IMG/VR virus record: IMGVR_UViG_3300045440_000165
Span: 1-64,000 of that record
Length of the DNA: 64,000 nucleotides
Source of the DNA: a virus
Reading direction: 5' to 3' (one strand)
Under the pieces are notes generated by a model that worked only from the letters and a program-made list of their open reading frames with translations, searched no databases and was not told where the DNA came from. A program made the position numbers and the translations under genes. This document shows, one piece after another, positions 41,501 through 48,856 of this stretch (its first letter is position 1; each line of letters opens with the position of its first letter).

Positions 41501-42052
41501 TTAACAAACAGAGTTCAAGATTATGGCTCACAGCATGGCGGTGATGCTTACTTCTTGATCAAAGGTGTTAATGATTATGCTGCAAAGATGGCTAATGCTG
41601 AGAATCTAGTAAAGCAATTAGGTGGCTCTGACCCTTCCAAGTTTGGCACTATTTCTGACGCTATTCTAAATACAACAGGTAAAACTCAAGGGTATTGGGC
41701 AGAAGTTCAAAGGCAATTTGACTCCGGTATGAATCCGACAACAAGCTCTATTCCGGGTTTTGCTGTAGGTACTAATTATGTCCCACAAGACATGCTAGCA
41801 AATATTCATGCTGGTGAGCGCATCATTCCTGCAGCAGATAATGCTGAATTAATGAATAGACTTCGTAACCCACAGCAAGGTAGTGAAACATTGATAGCTG
41901 AAATAAAGAACTTGCGTCAAGAGCTTTCAGATATTAAAGCTACAATTGTTGCTGGTGATGTTGCTAATGTACAAGCTACTAAGGAACAAGTTAAGATGTA
42001 CAAGAAGTGGGATTCCGATGGACTTCCTGACGTAAGAAATATTACCGCTTAA
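35531..42052 (+). CDS. Tail tape measure protein
   Basis: At 2173 residues this is the largest gene. The N part is helical; hydrophobic segments lie near residues 140-160 and 530-560. The region about 175-420 (VENTLENVRIMGQSTTEQVN and onward) matches the TP901-type tape measure core. A membrane-like stretch GPWGMAAAAIAIGAVLGGAF lies near 1225, and long coiled coils fill the rest. The end (GFAVGTNYVPQDMLANIHAGE) is typical of tape measures. At about 0.15 nm per residue the tail would be roughly 0.33 micrometres long (inference). Confidence 0.93.
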   Translation: MSIDVSTLAIEVRSTGIKQAAEELKQIATSGKAAEDRVKTLTESIGKLSKVFTEGAGTAAAFKQAMQGIDTSIGAQGASMSMLGKSMKELNSSTSVLNSGISGLSPKVRDSNVAIMSSAKVMDTAHAAARGLSGSLGALWITYGNLVPMMAGIAVGASLKGIVSVGKEVENTLENVRIMGQSTTEQVNQMREAIYNLGTGVKGPKDVAEAFQVLTLAGLNAKEAMQGIGAALNLSIVGGVSIEKASEVLVQVGTSLGYTADGFAHVGDVIAKTAAVSMSSVASISGAFKSAASVGELYGASLQDIGVSLATLSNLGIQDTAAGTALKNFYGDLSKSTDKVSVAFKAMKMSLADLKDADGYFLPIVEVVTKLDKGLSNLTGPERQKAMTMLFQERGVKDATGLFKALDTASTELNEKGEKYATKLEEINDRIHKSYGFAALGAIAMSQTTQGQLKAVANTLETTFLKAFQEVEPQIGSVARALSAAFKSDEFVSAIKNIAIAVADLTKWIVDHYNWIEKLILAYISFKGIGMVASLTQMGVAFGATTIAARGFALALGPIAVGIAAVSAAWLYFYNLKKSTESTFDESSVKGFEAQVVAMEEANAALTTQIELRLKGETEQSIAAKMEEKRQQQSISRAREASAASVKILELELEKKKIALNDYEQGKLDRLNKGEKVGTIPSKVKAVIDEEKKLTEARELNINLLKRSEAVQEGIINKSKYLADEQDRIAKAARIKNTGSDKIPTKDSEGSEKASFLKAERLNLEKLLETYRERTIAVQESADSELRVMANVEQARVTANFNNNKYASERIYQAELELAKLVDIAKFEQQKANAIAEQKNKITEIIRREEAYQKDAENSGGTRLGLIEKQTIALFRFNGESEESIKKWREMAKVSDEMVASEAARAKMKTATEKLNVDTGSLKQQADALFELGTAGKKSELAIAELQVAEGKFAGAADEFMTKQYLKAAASKDSAKAYLDAAKIAGELIDEQLNKEQALLDATLGIEQAKVSAIARSKNATIDLAMKGIEAEIAYNNAFEISSTSQIEQLNKLADLKEKFAVKTSENFKIAGLEDTGTVLEKMSKSVGNLGNSFSGAGKALKGFAESFKDMAAIEKQTAKDGNKNLEGRVAVYGNMAGAAKNFFKENTTGYKLLHSLETGLHVFQMAMQAEKLVTSLTTTAAITTAEVASQGVVTAAVTTGETARNAAKVPGVFMSFLSSLGPWGMAAAAIAIGAVLGGAFSGGGASVDVAKQRQETQSTGTVLGDDTAKSESIVNSLDKLVSDSNIALSHSSNMLVELRSIRDGISGMASFVSQSSGLRGTAADERSAGVGSSRTFLGFSSSSRELVDSGIVFDKVTTEANSLVNKAIMEKYKKSIEEFNANIAKSSDEESQYAYIYAPQKPELQKSSQTVGSVMDQGVSARGYQDIYEKKSSFFGLFNSSSNKTEFSDLKQGLKDQFGKTVSSMFSSIVEAAAFLGKDKGVMSEALKSISFEQAGLDKISLKGLSGADIERELQSAFSMLGDKMAEVAMPAIAQFQKVGEGLFQTLVRVSSGVESARFELDKLNIASIDYTDIINKQGDTSTEIVRDSIIAFERMNNSAEGISNIIRTMDGVAQDLASTYKDLSVVREMMNSNGLNGNTLSSATIWGAGGIDNLKSGIQDYFKGFFTDVEQNASKLSALTKEFNSMGLSIPATKAEFKSLIQSLDNGSESGSKMVGKLLSMSGAFADVSDAIDAATKVATEAAKEAADAAAKAKEETLKLAQDGVNDALSVLTKSVNAQKKAVQDKAALDKAAAQVQLKDATDLLSSLTGISNIFKTSLAALDPMSRKSAQDLLNSALSVSNGGGDISKIKGLQDAVSAVGKPSEQMFASLFDFQKDQQQTINTITSLKANTDKQVSEQQLTVNAINDTIKAIEDSTTKELARLDGIVSSAQAQIDAINGVTNAVLTVQEALFNLADALGVLKAAKGPQPTVAIPGFDSKEYKDSTSKLTNRVQDYGSQHGGDAYFLIKGVNDYAAKMANAENLVKQLGGSDPSKFGTISDAILNTTGKTQGYWAEVQRQFDSGMNPTTSSIPGFAVGTNYVPQDMLANIHAGERIIPAADNAELMNRLRNPQQGSETLIAEIKNLRQELSDIKATIVAGDVANVQATKEQVKMYKKWDSDGLPDVRNITA

Positions 42053-42065
42053 TTTAAGAGGATCA

Positions 42066-43220
42066 ATGAAAATAATTAGACCTGTTAATGTAGCGGATAG
42101 TACATTAACATCGTCTACCATATTAGAGAATGACTATGCAGCGCACTCGGTATCCACCGTTTATGCTGCTGGTGATTTTATAATGGAAGTAGATACAAAT
42201 GTCCATAAAATTTATCAATCTTTAGTTGGGGTGAGGGCTACAGTTACTTTAACAATAGCATCCCCTTGTGTTGTAACATTTTCCGGTACAATCCCTGCAG
42301 CAGACACTCCCGTAGTATTTACAACGACAGGGGCTTTGCCTACAGGAGTTTTGCCCGGCACTGTCTACTATGTAAAATCTCCCACAACTACAGGCTTTAA
42401 TATTAGTGCTACAGTTGGTGGAGCTAATATCAATACTTCAGGTTCTCAATCTGGGGTGCATACAGCCGTAGCTTCAGCAAACTATAATAAAGATATTACC
42501 AATACAACATATTGGATAGACGCTGGAGCTACCAATCGTTGGAGGATGTTCGATTCTAGCATAACTTCCCAAACATCCGCAAGTGATGAAATAGAGGTGG
42601 TGTTTGATTTAGGTGAGAGAGTGGATACAATAACCTTACTCAACATTAGTGCTAAAAGTGCTAGGGTTGTTGTTGAGGATGCTGTGGATGGTGTTGTTTA
42701 TGATAGTACAGCAAATCTTATAAGTTCAGGCGGTATTACTGATTTATATTTGTATTTCTTCGAGCCTGTAGAACGAGTAGCAGATTTTGTGTTTGAAGAT
42801 CTTCCCCCTTATGCCAATCCAACTATCACTATAACTCTAGAAGATCCTAGCAACACTGTGTTATGCGGAGGATGTGTACTAGGACTCTCCAGAGATTTTA
42901 GTGACGATGGTATGGGAGTGGAAAGAGGTGCTAAAACAGGTATTCAAGACTACTCTATTAAACAGAGAGATACTTTCGGGAATTATACCATCTTGGAAAG
43001 AGCTTTTAATAAGCGAGCTGATTTCACCGTCTATGTACCGTCAGACTTAACAGAGGCATTACAAACTACCCTCTCCCGTTACAGAGCCACCCCTATTGTT
43101 TACATAGGGCATGTAGAACATAAGACAACAATAATATATGGTTTCTACAAAGACTTTAGCATAGAGATTGCATACCCTACCTTCTCTGTTTGCACTATTT
43201 CACTAGAAGGCTTAACATAA
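42066..43220 (+). CDS. Distal tail protein
   Basis: The 384-residue protein follows the tape measure. It is beta-rich, with a Thr/Gly-rich inserted domain (about 55-135) and a C part (about 190-384) including FDLGERVDTITLLNISAKSA and LQTTLSRYRATPIVYIG, as in baseplate hub-side proteins. Exact equivalence to a known distal tail protein is not certain. Confidence 0.65.
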   Translation: MKIIRPVNVADSTLTSSTILENDYAAHSVSTVYAAGDFIMEVDTNVHKIYQSLVGVRATVTLTIASPCVVTFSGTIPAADTPVVFTTTGALPTGVLPGTVYYVKSPTTTGFNISATVGGANINTSGSQSGVHTAVASANYNKDITNTTYWIDAGATNRWRMFDSSITSQTSASDEIEVVFDLGERVDTITLLNISAKSARVVVEDAVDGVVYDSTANLISSGGITDLYLYFFEPVERVADFVFEDLPPYANPTITITLEDPSNTVLCGGCVLGLSRDFSDDGMGVERGAKTGIQDYSIKQRDTFGNYTILERAFNKRADFTVYVPSDLTEALQTTLSRYRATPIVYIGHVEHKTTIIYGFYKDFSIEIAYPTFSVCTISLEGLT

Positions 43221-43233
43221 TTAAAAGTAAAAT

Positions 43234-45249
43234 ATGACAATATCTGCACTACCTACAATACCGTCAAGGAATCAAGATCCTGCTACATTTGTAGCGAATG
43301 CTGACGCTTTCCTTGCTGCACTACCTACTTTTCGCACAGAGGCTAACGCTTTAGCTGTCACTGTCGATGCGAATACAACATTATCTACAACTAACGCGAA
43401 TACATCAACCACTAAAGCTGCTGAGGCTGCTGCTAGTGCTGTTGCTGCTATCTCTGCGGCAAATGTTGCTGTATGGGTTAGTGGTACAACTTATGCGCAA
43501 TACATTTGTGTAATTAGCCCTGCTAACTACCTTACATATCGCAGGAAAGTAGCTGGAGCTGGAACTACAGATCCTTCTGCCGACGGTACAAACTGGGTAG
43601 TGGTGGCTAATAACACCGGACTTGGTGGTACTGCAATAACAGGTAATGTCACGCTTACATCTTCTAGCGATGCGGCTATGACAGTGACTCCTTCAACTCA
43701 TGGCCTATACATTACTCTCCCTGCCGCAACTACATGCGTGGAGGCTAGTTTATTATTTAGCATTTACAATGCAGGGGATTATGACTATGGAGTGAAAGAT
43801 AGTGCAGGTACTCAGCTCGGTTGGATTAGACCAAGAACTGGAGCGGTAATAGGATTGTCAGATAGTAGCACATCTGCAGGGGTGTGGGCATATTACGGGC
43901 TTGAGAAGGTGGGAATTACAGCCTCGAAGATTACGAGTAGTCTTACAGGGGTGGATGCAGGAATAATTGCAGTGGAGCTTGATAGTGATAGAACATGCTA
44001 TTTGTTCGGGCAAACAAATTGCTATGGTATTGTTTATAATTCCGCTACCTGCACATGGGGGTCAGCATCCCTAATCCGAGCGACTATTCAAGCTGTTGCT
44101 TATAGAGCAATACTGAGCACAACAGATCAGGTGCTTGTAATTAGTAGCAACACAACAACAGGGGTGGAAGCTGTAACATTGACGATTAGCGGAACTGGCA
44201 TCACTGTAAATTCAGGGACTAAAGCAACGGCAACGCTGGCAGGGAATTACGCAGCTTTTAGTCAGCTTGTATCCGTTCCTGCACAGTCCGCTTTTGTTAT
44301 TGGGTATGGACGGGCAACAAATATGAGTGCAATACGAGCAATCACCATCTCAGGTACAACACCGACAATTAGCTCAGAATTGGCTCTGCTAACAACAACT
44401 GCAGAAGCACCTATTATGTTTGTATCTGGATCTGTAGTTAGGACAGTGAATGCAACTAGCACACTACTGACTGCAACTCCAGCAACCATTTCAGGATCGT
44501 CAACACCTGTCGCAGGAACACCAGTAAACGAAACAACTACAGCAGCAAACATACGAGCAACAATTAATGGTAATGGTAATATCGTATGCCAGTATATTAA
44601 TACAAACCATTGCGCTGCTATATTCAAACTTACAGGGACAGTGGAAGCAAGCAGCACAGCCATACTTAACGGTGTATCTGTGCCTTCTGTAACTACCTAC
44701 ACAGATTACGCACATATAGGTAGTAATAAAACTGTCTTTATAGCTTCCGTAAATAATGCCTTCTGGTATGCTAATATTTTAACAGATACTGCCGGTACAG
44801 TAAGCGTTGGAACTCAGATTACAGGGCCGTGGACTGCATCTGTTAGCACAAATGCACATATAGGGACATCAGGGAACAATGTGAGGTTTGCAGTGGGAAC
44901 GACAGCCAGTTTGGGGCAAATAACCTTAGACTGCTCCAGCACGTCTCCTGTCTTATCCTCAGTTAGTTCTCTCTACAGCGCTGGAGTATCTTCCCCCTTA
45001 CCATCTGATAAGTATGGCGTGATGGGTACTAGGCAGCTATCCACTGGATCTACTTTCTACACGATTGGCGGTGCAACCTATAGAGATGCTACGTTCACTA
45101 CCAATACTATTCAAACACGTAATCCTGTGAGTGTAGGTGCAAACGTTACCAGCGGGGATGTTGGCTATCACGCGAACAACAAGAAAAGTTACAGTGGTGG
45201 GATTGGTTCTAGCGCATTTGTAATAACTAGAGTGGAGGCTGCAGCATGA
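43234..45249 (+). CDS. Tail fibre / host-recognition protein
   Basis: In the 671-residue protein, the N part (SALPTIPSRNQDPATFVANA) is the tail-binding start found in many fibres, followed by an Ala/Thr-rich coiled coil and a carbohydrate-binding-like WVSGTTYAQYICVISPANYL module (about 82-120). The C part (about 215-671) has repeated beta motifs, perhaps a propeller. It is probably the main receptor-binding protein. Confidence 0.75.
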   Translation: MTISALPTIPSRNQDPATFVANADAFLAALPTFRTEANALAVTVDANTTLSTTNANTSTTKAAEAAASAVAAISAANVAVWVSGTTYAQYICVISPANYLTYRRKVAGAGTTDPSADGTNWVVVANNTGLGGTAITGNVTLTSSSDAAMTVTPSTHGLYITLPAATTCVEASLLFSIYNAGDYDYGVKDSAGTQLGWIRPRTGAVIGLSDSSTSAGVWAYYGLEKVGITASKITSSLTGVDAGIIAVELDSDRTCYLFGQTNCYGIVYNSATCTWGSASLIRATIQAVAYRAILSTTDQVLVISSNTTTGVEAVTLTISGTGITVNSGTKATATLAGNYAAFSQLVSVPAQSAFVIGYGRATNMSAIRAITISGTTPTISSELALLTTTAEAPIMFVSGSVVRTVNATSTLLTATPATISGSSTPVAGTPVNETTTAANIRATINGNGNIVCQYINTNHCAAIFKLTGTVEASSTAILNGVSVPSVTTYTDYAHIGSNKTVFIASVNNAFWYANILTDTAGTVSVGTQITGPWTASVSTNAHIGTSGNNVRFAVGTTASLGQITLDCSSTSPVLSSVSSLYSAGVSSPLPSDKYGVMGTRQLSTGSTFYTIGGATYRDATFTTNTIQTRNPVSVGANVTSGDVGYHANNKKSYSGGIGSSAFVITRVEAAA

Positions 45250-45665
45250 AACAATTAAATACAGCAATTGGTATTTTCAGTGGCTTTTCAAACATTGAAA
45301 CTTTAGAAGATCGTTACCGTTGCGACGGTGTTGATTACCAATTTTCAGTAGTGGGGGAGGCAACAATAGAAGATTATATCCCCCCTCCTCCTGTAGCTCT
45401 AGCACCTACTATCCCAGAAAAAACTAGTAGGCTATGTGCAAGATTAACTCTATTACATGCTGGCAAGTGGAATTTAATTCAACCTGCTATAGATCTACTA
45501 GAAGAACCTCAGAAATCTGTAGCACAAGCTTTCTTTGAGGATGCTGAATACTGGTATAGAGATGATCCATTTGTAGCTCTACTAGCACCTGTGATAGGTA
45601 TGAGTGAGATGGAAGTGGATGAGTTGTTTATAGCTGCAGAAATTCTTCGTAGCTCACGGCAATAG
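45246..45665 (+). CDS. Fibre-associated protein (possible fibre chaperone)
   Basis: The 139-residue protein starts in an ATGA overlap with the fibre gene. The C half (AKWNLIQPAIDLLEE-like helix, AEYWYRDDPFVALLAPVIGM and MEVDELFIAAE) resembles the small helical proteins that accompany fibres. A Pro-rich linker is at about residues 44-58. A role in fibre assembly is inferred. Confidence 0.65.
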   Translation: MKQLNTAIGIFSGFSNIETLEDRYRCDGVDYQFSVVGEATIEDYIPPPPVALAPTIPEKTSRLCARLTLLHAGKWNLIQPAIDLLEEPQKSVAQAFFEDAEYWYRDDPFVALLAPVIGMSEMEVDELFIAAEILRSSRQ

Positions 45666-45673
45666 GAATTCTT

Positions 45674-46177
45674 ATGAAATATTCTGACATAAGAGATGAT
45701 ATTCGTTCGGGGGATATTATAGCACTTAGTCATAGCTCATGGAGTAGTTATCATGACTTAGAAGTGCAAGCTGTGCGAACAGCTACACAAAGCGAGTATA
45801 GTCATATATGTGTAGCTTGGGTATTTGCTAACCGGGTGTTTGTCATAGAAGCTGTAAATCCCTTAGTAAGAATCATCCCTCTGAGCAATATGAAAGAGGA
45901 AGGTTTCTACTGGATACAATCTCAAAATGAGATGTCTAATGAAGAGCTAGAGTTTGCAATGGGTAAGGTGGGGTTGGAAGGATATTCTAAACTACAAGCT
46001 ATTGCAGCTCAATTCAACATGCTTGACATTGGCGAAGATAGGCTGTGGGAATGTGCAGAACTTGTTATTGCTATGCGCAAGCTATCAGGATGGGACTTAG
46101 GTAATAAAGCCACCCCTGCTGCTTGTATTAAAGAAGCTCTACGGCAAGGGTATTCTTTAAAGTTTGTAGAGGCTTAA
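45674..46177 (+). CDS. Permuted NlpC/P60-like (YiiX-type) hydrolase
   Basis: The 167-residue product begins with RSGDIIALSH, has His44 in EYSHICVAW and a later Cys127 in LWECAELV. The order His before Cys is that of circularly permuted papain-like amidases (YiiX/YaeF type). Such enzymes cut amide or ester bonds in peptidoglycan peptides or lipids. It stands between tail fibre and lysis genes, so a role in entry or lysis is likely (inference). Confidence 0.75.
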   Translation: MKYSDIRDDIRSGDIIALSHSSWSSYHDLEVQAVRTATQSEYSHICVAWVFANRVFVIEAVNPLVRIIPLSNMKEEGFYWIQSQNEMSNEELEFAMGKVGLEGYSKLQAIAAQFNMLDIGEDRLWECAELVIAMRKLSGWDLGNKATPAACIKEALRQGYSLKFVEA

Positions 46178-46180
46178 TAT

Positions 46181-46681
46181 ATGCTGTATGCAGAATTACT
46201 AAGCCAACTATCTCTGGACGAATTAATAAAAAACGATATAGGAAACACTCAGATGGTTATTAACCTAACATTTCTTCAGTTATTAGCCATACTAGGCACA
46301 GGTGTAGTAGTAGCTGCAGGATTCATAACATGGCTAACAAAGCAAGTGGCTACAATAACACACAAATGGACAGTGTTCGAGACAGCATTCTCTGACATGA
46401 AAACTGACTTGGATAGCGTTAAAGATAGCAGGCAATCTAATGATGAGCTACTAAAGAAGATGGTGGAGCGTATTGTGGCACTAGAAAACCATGCAGAGAC
46501 AGCAGCATTGCGCCATGAGATTATGATTATCAAGAGTCAAATGGTGGGTTGGGATACTCTCACGCGTATAGAACGTACATTAGCTTTAATAGCATCGTCA
46601 GGTAATGGCAACCAAGCTATGGGTGCTGTATCAGATGTATTGAAAGCTGAAAGGGAAAGTAGGGAGGGGACACGTCAATGA
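46181..46681 (+). CDS. Membrane-anchored coiled-coil lysis protein candidate
   Basis: The 166-residue protein has one hydrophobic span (about residues 27-50, LTFLQLLAILGTGVVVAAGF), followed by a long coiled coil. This single-span, outward coiled-coil design is that of an inner-membrane spanin, though some holins also look so. It directly precedes the muramidase (ATGA overlap). Confidence 0.6.
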   Translation: MLYAELLSQLSLDELIKNDIGNTQMVINLTFLQLLAILGTGVVVAAGFITWLTKQVATITHKWTVFETAFSDMKTDLDSVKDSRQSNDELLKKMVERIVALENHAETAALRHEIMIIKSQMVGWDTLTRIERTLALIASSGNGNQAMGAVSDVLKAERESREGTRQ

Positions 46682-47217
46682 TTGTTCAAAAGATTATAAA
46701 TGACATCATAGAAGTGGAAGGGGGGTATTCGGACAACCCTAATGACACTGGTGGGAAAACTAAGTATGGCATCACCGAAGCTGTAGCTAGAGCTAATGGG
46801 TGGGCAGGGGATATGAAAGACTTAACTAAAGAGTTTGCATATCAAGTGTATCTCAATCAATACTACAACATCCCTCAGTTTAACAAGGTAGCAGAGTTGT
46901 CAGAAGCTATAGCTGCAGAGTTAACAGATACAGCAGTTAATTGTGGTGTGCCTACAGCCTGCCCTATGCTGCAAGAAGCTCTCAATCTCTTGAATAGGCA
47001 AGATAAAGATTATACAGATGTATTGGTTGATGGGCATATCGGTAGTAACACTCTTGTGGCCCTAGCCAAGTACTTGCAGAGACGAGGCAGTGAAGGTGAG
47101 AAAGTGATGTTAAAAATGCTTAACATTATGCAAGGGAGTCATTATATCAAGATAACTAAATCTCGCCCTGCTAACGAACAATTCATCTACGGATGGATAG
47201 CTAATAGGATTGGATAA
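46678..47217 (+). CDS. Endolysin: GH108 N-acetylmuramidase
   Basis: The 179-residue protein opens with the GH108 signature EGGYSDNPNDTGGKTKYGIT (residues 14-33), where Glu14 is the catalytic acid. A peptidoglycan-binding C part (about 95-175) includes VDGHIGSNTLVAL. It hydrolyses the glycan strands at lysis. There is no signal peptide, so release should need the holin encoded next. Confidence 0.92.
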   Translation: MIVQKIINDIIEVEGGYSDNPNDTGGKTKYGITEAVARANGWAGDMKDLTKEFAYQVYLNQYYNIPQFNKVAELSEAIAAELTDTAVNCGVPTACPMLQEALNLLNRQDKDYTDVLVDGHIGSNTLVALAKYLQRRGSEGEKVMLKMLNIMQGSHYIKITKSRPANEQFIYGWIANRIG

Positions 47218-47219
47218 TT

Positions 47220-47618
47220 ATGTTTGGTAAATTAAAAGCATTCTACGCTGTATTTCAAGCTGGTAAGTCTGTAGCAAATCCAGAAGCTTGGAAGCGTGGG
47301 CAAATAACAGCTACTATCCTAGCTGGTGTGTTTATTGCATTACTGCAGCTTGCAAAGGTGTTTGGGTATGATATTCCAATGGATGAGAATACAGCAACTA
47401 GCATTGCTGCTGGTGTTATTGCCCTTATTAACTGGCTGCTCACTGTTGCAACAACAAATAAAATTGGACTACCCTCTGGAGTGCAAGCAGAGCCACTTCC
47501 AACAATTGTGCCTGAGCTTACAGAAGGTTCAAAGCAATCAAGTGTGCAAGAGGTCAGCAAAGATGCTCAGGAGAGTAGGGCAGAACAATGGCTCAGAGAA
47601 CATACGACAATTGGCTAA
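47220..47618 (+). CDS. Holin-like membrane protein
   Basis: The 132-residue product has two hydrophobic spans (about residues 29-49 and 60-80) separated by a short acidic turn, and a polar C tail. It follows the endolysin by two bases, as expected of a class II holin. A lipobox ORF overlaps its second half in another frame. Confidence 0.75.
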   Translation: MFGKLKAFYAVFQAGKSVANPEAWKRGQITATILAGVFIALLQLAKVFGYDIPMDENTATSIAAGVIALINWLLTVATTNKIGLPSGVQAEPLPTIVPELTEGSKQSSVQEVSKDAQESRAEQWLREHTTIG

Positions 47619-47694
47619 CACAAATAAAGAAGCCGTCCAAGATTATATAGAATCTATAGACGGCTTAACAATATCTGTAACTTGCAATGTATAA
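47368..47694 (+). CDS. Overlapping lipoprotein ORF, candidate outer-membrane spanin
   Basis: In the +1 frame relative to the holin, ATG at 47368 has AAGGTG seven bases upstream and opens a 108-codon frame reaching 76 bases past the holin stop. The start MIFQWMRIQQLALLLVLLPL followed by LTGC is a lipoprotein signal with lipobox. Rz1-type spanins are small lipoproteins often encoded inside another lysis gene. Against it: hydrophobic shadows over membrane spans arise by chance. Confidence 0.4.
   Translation: MIFQWMRIQQLALLLVLLPLLTGCSLLQQQIKLDYPLECKQSHFQQLCLSLQKVQSNQVCKRSAKMLRRVGQNNGSENIRQLANTNKEAVQDYIESIDGLTISVTCNV
47630..47666. repeat. Inverted repeat at the convergent junction
   Basis: AAGCCGTC (47630-47637) and GACGGCTT (47659-47666), with an inner AGATT/AATCT stem. 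The minus-strand side is followed by CTTTATTTG, so it may stop leftward transcription. Confidence 0.55.
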
Positions 47695-47738
47695 TTTTAC
47701 TTTGCTCTTGGTGTATTTGCTCTTGGTAGAGAGCTTTT

Positions 47739-47772
47739 AGAGACTACGCTTAATTGCCTAGTCTCTTTTTTT
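47739..47772 (+). terminator. Strong intrinsic terminator ending the late block
   Basis: AGAGACTA (47739-47746) pairs with TAGTCTCT (47759-47766), followed by seven T. It closes the head-tail-lysis block before the convergent leftward genes. Confidence 0.9.
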
Positions 47773-47774
47773 AT

Positions 47775-48089
47775 TCAACTTGGCGTTGCTTCCAACACTT
47801 GCGCTGTTTTGGCAGCTTTATTGCGGCTCTTAAACCATTTTACATCATTGTAGAAGAATACAACAGCAGAGATGATTTTTGTAATAGCTGCTTTTAAATC
47901 ATTGAATGGTACTTTAGGATTTGTAGTTTCGTAATATGTCTCTAGCAAAGCCAATGCAAAGTTCAATTTCTGAGATCCTGTAGGATTCTCTTCTTGATTT
48001 GCAATTGTCGCTGCCTCTACAGATCGTACCACCTGAAAGATCTTGGGCATAATTTCAAGCAATGTAATACTAACGGATGCAACACTCAT
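47775..48089 (-). CDS. Hypothetical protein
   Basis: 104 residues: MSVASVSITLLEIMPKIFQV and onward, helical, with a mildly hydrophobic middle (AAITKIISAVVFFYNDVKWF) that might touch the membrane. Last gene of the leftward replication block. The family is not recognised. Confidence 0.6.
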   Translation of the reverse strand: MSVASVSITLLEIMPKIFQVVRSVEAATIANQEENPTGSQKLNFALALLETYYETTNPKVPFNDLKAAITKIISAVVFFYNDVKWFKSRNKAAKTAQVLEATPS

Positions 48090-48100
48090 TTTATATTCCT

Positions 48101-48364
48101 TTAATTAAGAGCTTCGTTTAAAACTTCATAGAGATTACCTTTTGCAACAACACCTTCATGCTTCTCTGTAAAGCGAGATTTAAAATATCCAGCTACTTCT
48201 GTTTTTTTAATTCCAGTTGTATTTTCAACTGTCTCTACCAACTCTTTAAACTCTTGTTGAAGCACTTCAATATTTCGCAGGAGTGTCTGAGCTTCTTGGT
48301 TGTAATGTCGAAACACTTCTGTGTCAATTGTCGCATCATTCAAACTGATAATTGTGCCTGCCAT
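48101..48364 (-). CDS. Small helical protein, possible nucleic-acid binder
   Basis: 87 residues; a central coiled coil (EAQTLLRNIEVLQQEFKELV) and a C part TTGIKKTEVAGYFKSRFTEK. The size and this end vaguely recall T4 DsbA-like small DNA-binding proteins, but I cannot confirm it. AAAGGAAA ribosome site. Confidence 0.6.
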   Translation of the reverse strand: MAGTIISLNDATIDTEVFRHYNQEAQTLLRNIEVLQQEFKELVETVENTTGIKKTEVAGYFKSRFTEKHEGVVAKGNLYEVLNEALN

Positions 48365-48453
48365 AAAATATTTCCTTTTCTGTTGTTTTCACACGTCAAT
48401 TGTAAATGTGATAGGTGTTACAGATACGATAGGTATCATAAATGCAGTAGCTA

Positions 48454-48702
48454 TCATAAATACCCCATCACTGCTCCAATGCAAGGAATAAACACCCCTG
48501 CAACTTTTACTATCAATACCCCTGTTATTTCTGTTATAGCTTTTAGTGTGTATAAGTGATATACATTGAGTACATAACCTACTATTCCAAAAACTACAAT
48601 AACTTTTTTGAATATTGTGTACATGTTGTACAAGATGTCAAGAGCAACTTGAGGAATAACACTCTTGACAATACTCACTACTATATCATTAATTCCATTC
48701 AT
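48454..48702 (-). CDS. Small membrane protein
   Basis: 82 residues with at least two hydrophobic spans (about 32-50 and 57-80, ending VAGVFIPCIGAVMGYL). The ribosome site is weak. Function unknown. Confidence 0.55.
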   Translation of the reverse strand: MNGINDIVVSIVKSVIPQVALDILYNMYTIFKKVIVVFGIVGYVLNVYHLYTLKAITEITGVLIVKVAGVFIPCIGAVMGYL

Positions 48703-48770
48703 AACGCTACTCTTCGAGATAAATACTACTGTTCATCGGCTTTACTACGGCTGCTATGTTGCAGCTTAAG

Positions 48771-48801
48771 ATAACAAGGGGCTTATACCTCCCCCTGTTA
48801 T
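48771..48801 (-). terminator. Hairpin after nrdB
   Basis: ATAACA-GGGG (48771-48781) pairs with CCCC-TGTTAT (48791-48801). There is no clear T-run on the minus strand, so termination is uncertain. Confidence 0.4.
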
Positions 48802-48856
48802 TCGTTACTTTAGCACATCAAACAAGAGTAGGCTAGGAATATTTTAATTTAGAATG

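Noticed and set aside
48101-48364. Firm call as T4 DsbA homologue
   Set aside because: Only size and a vague C-terminal pattern agree; no residue-level match that I can defend.
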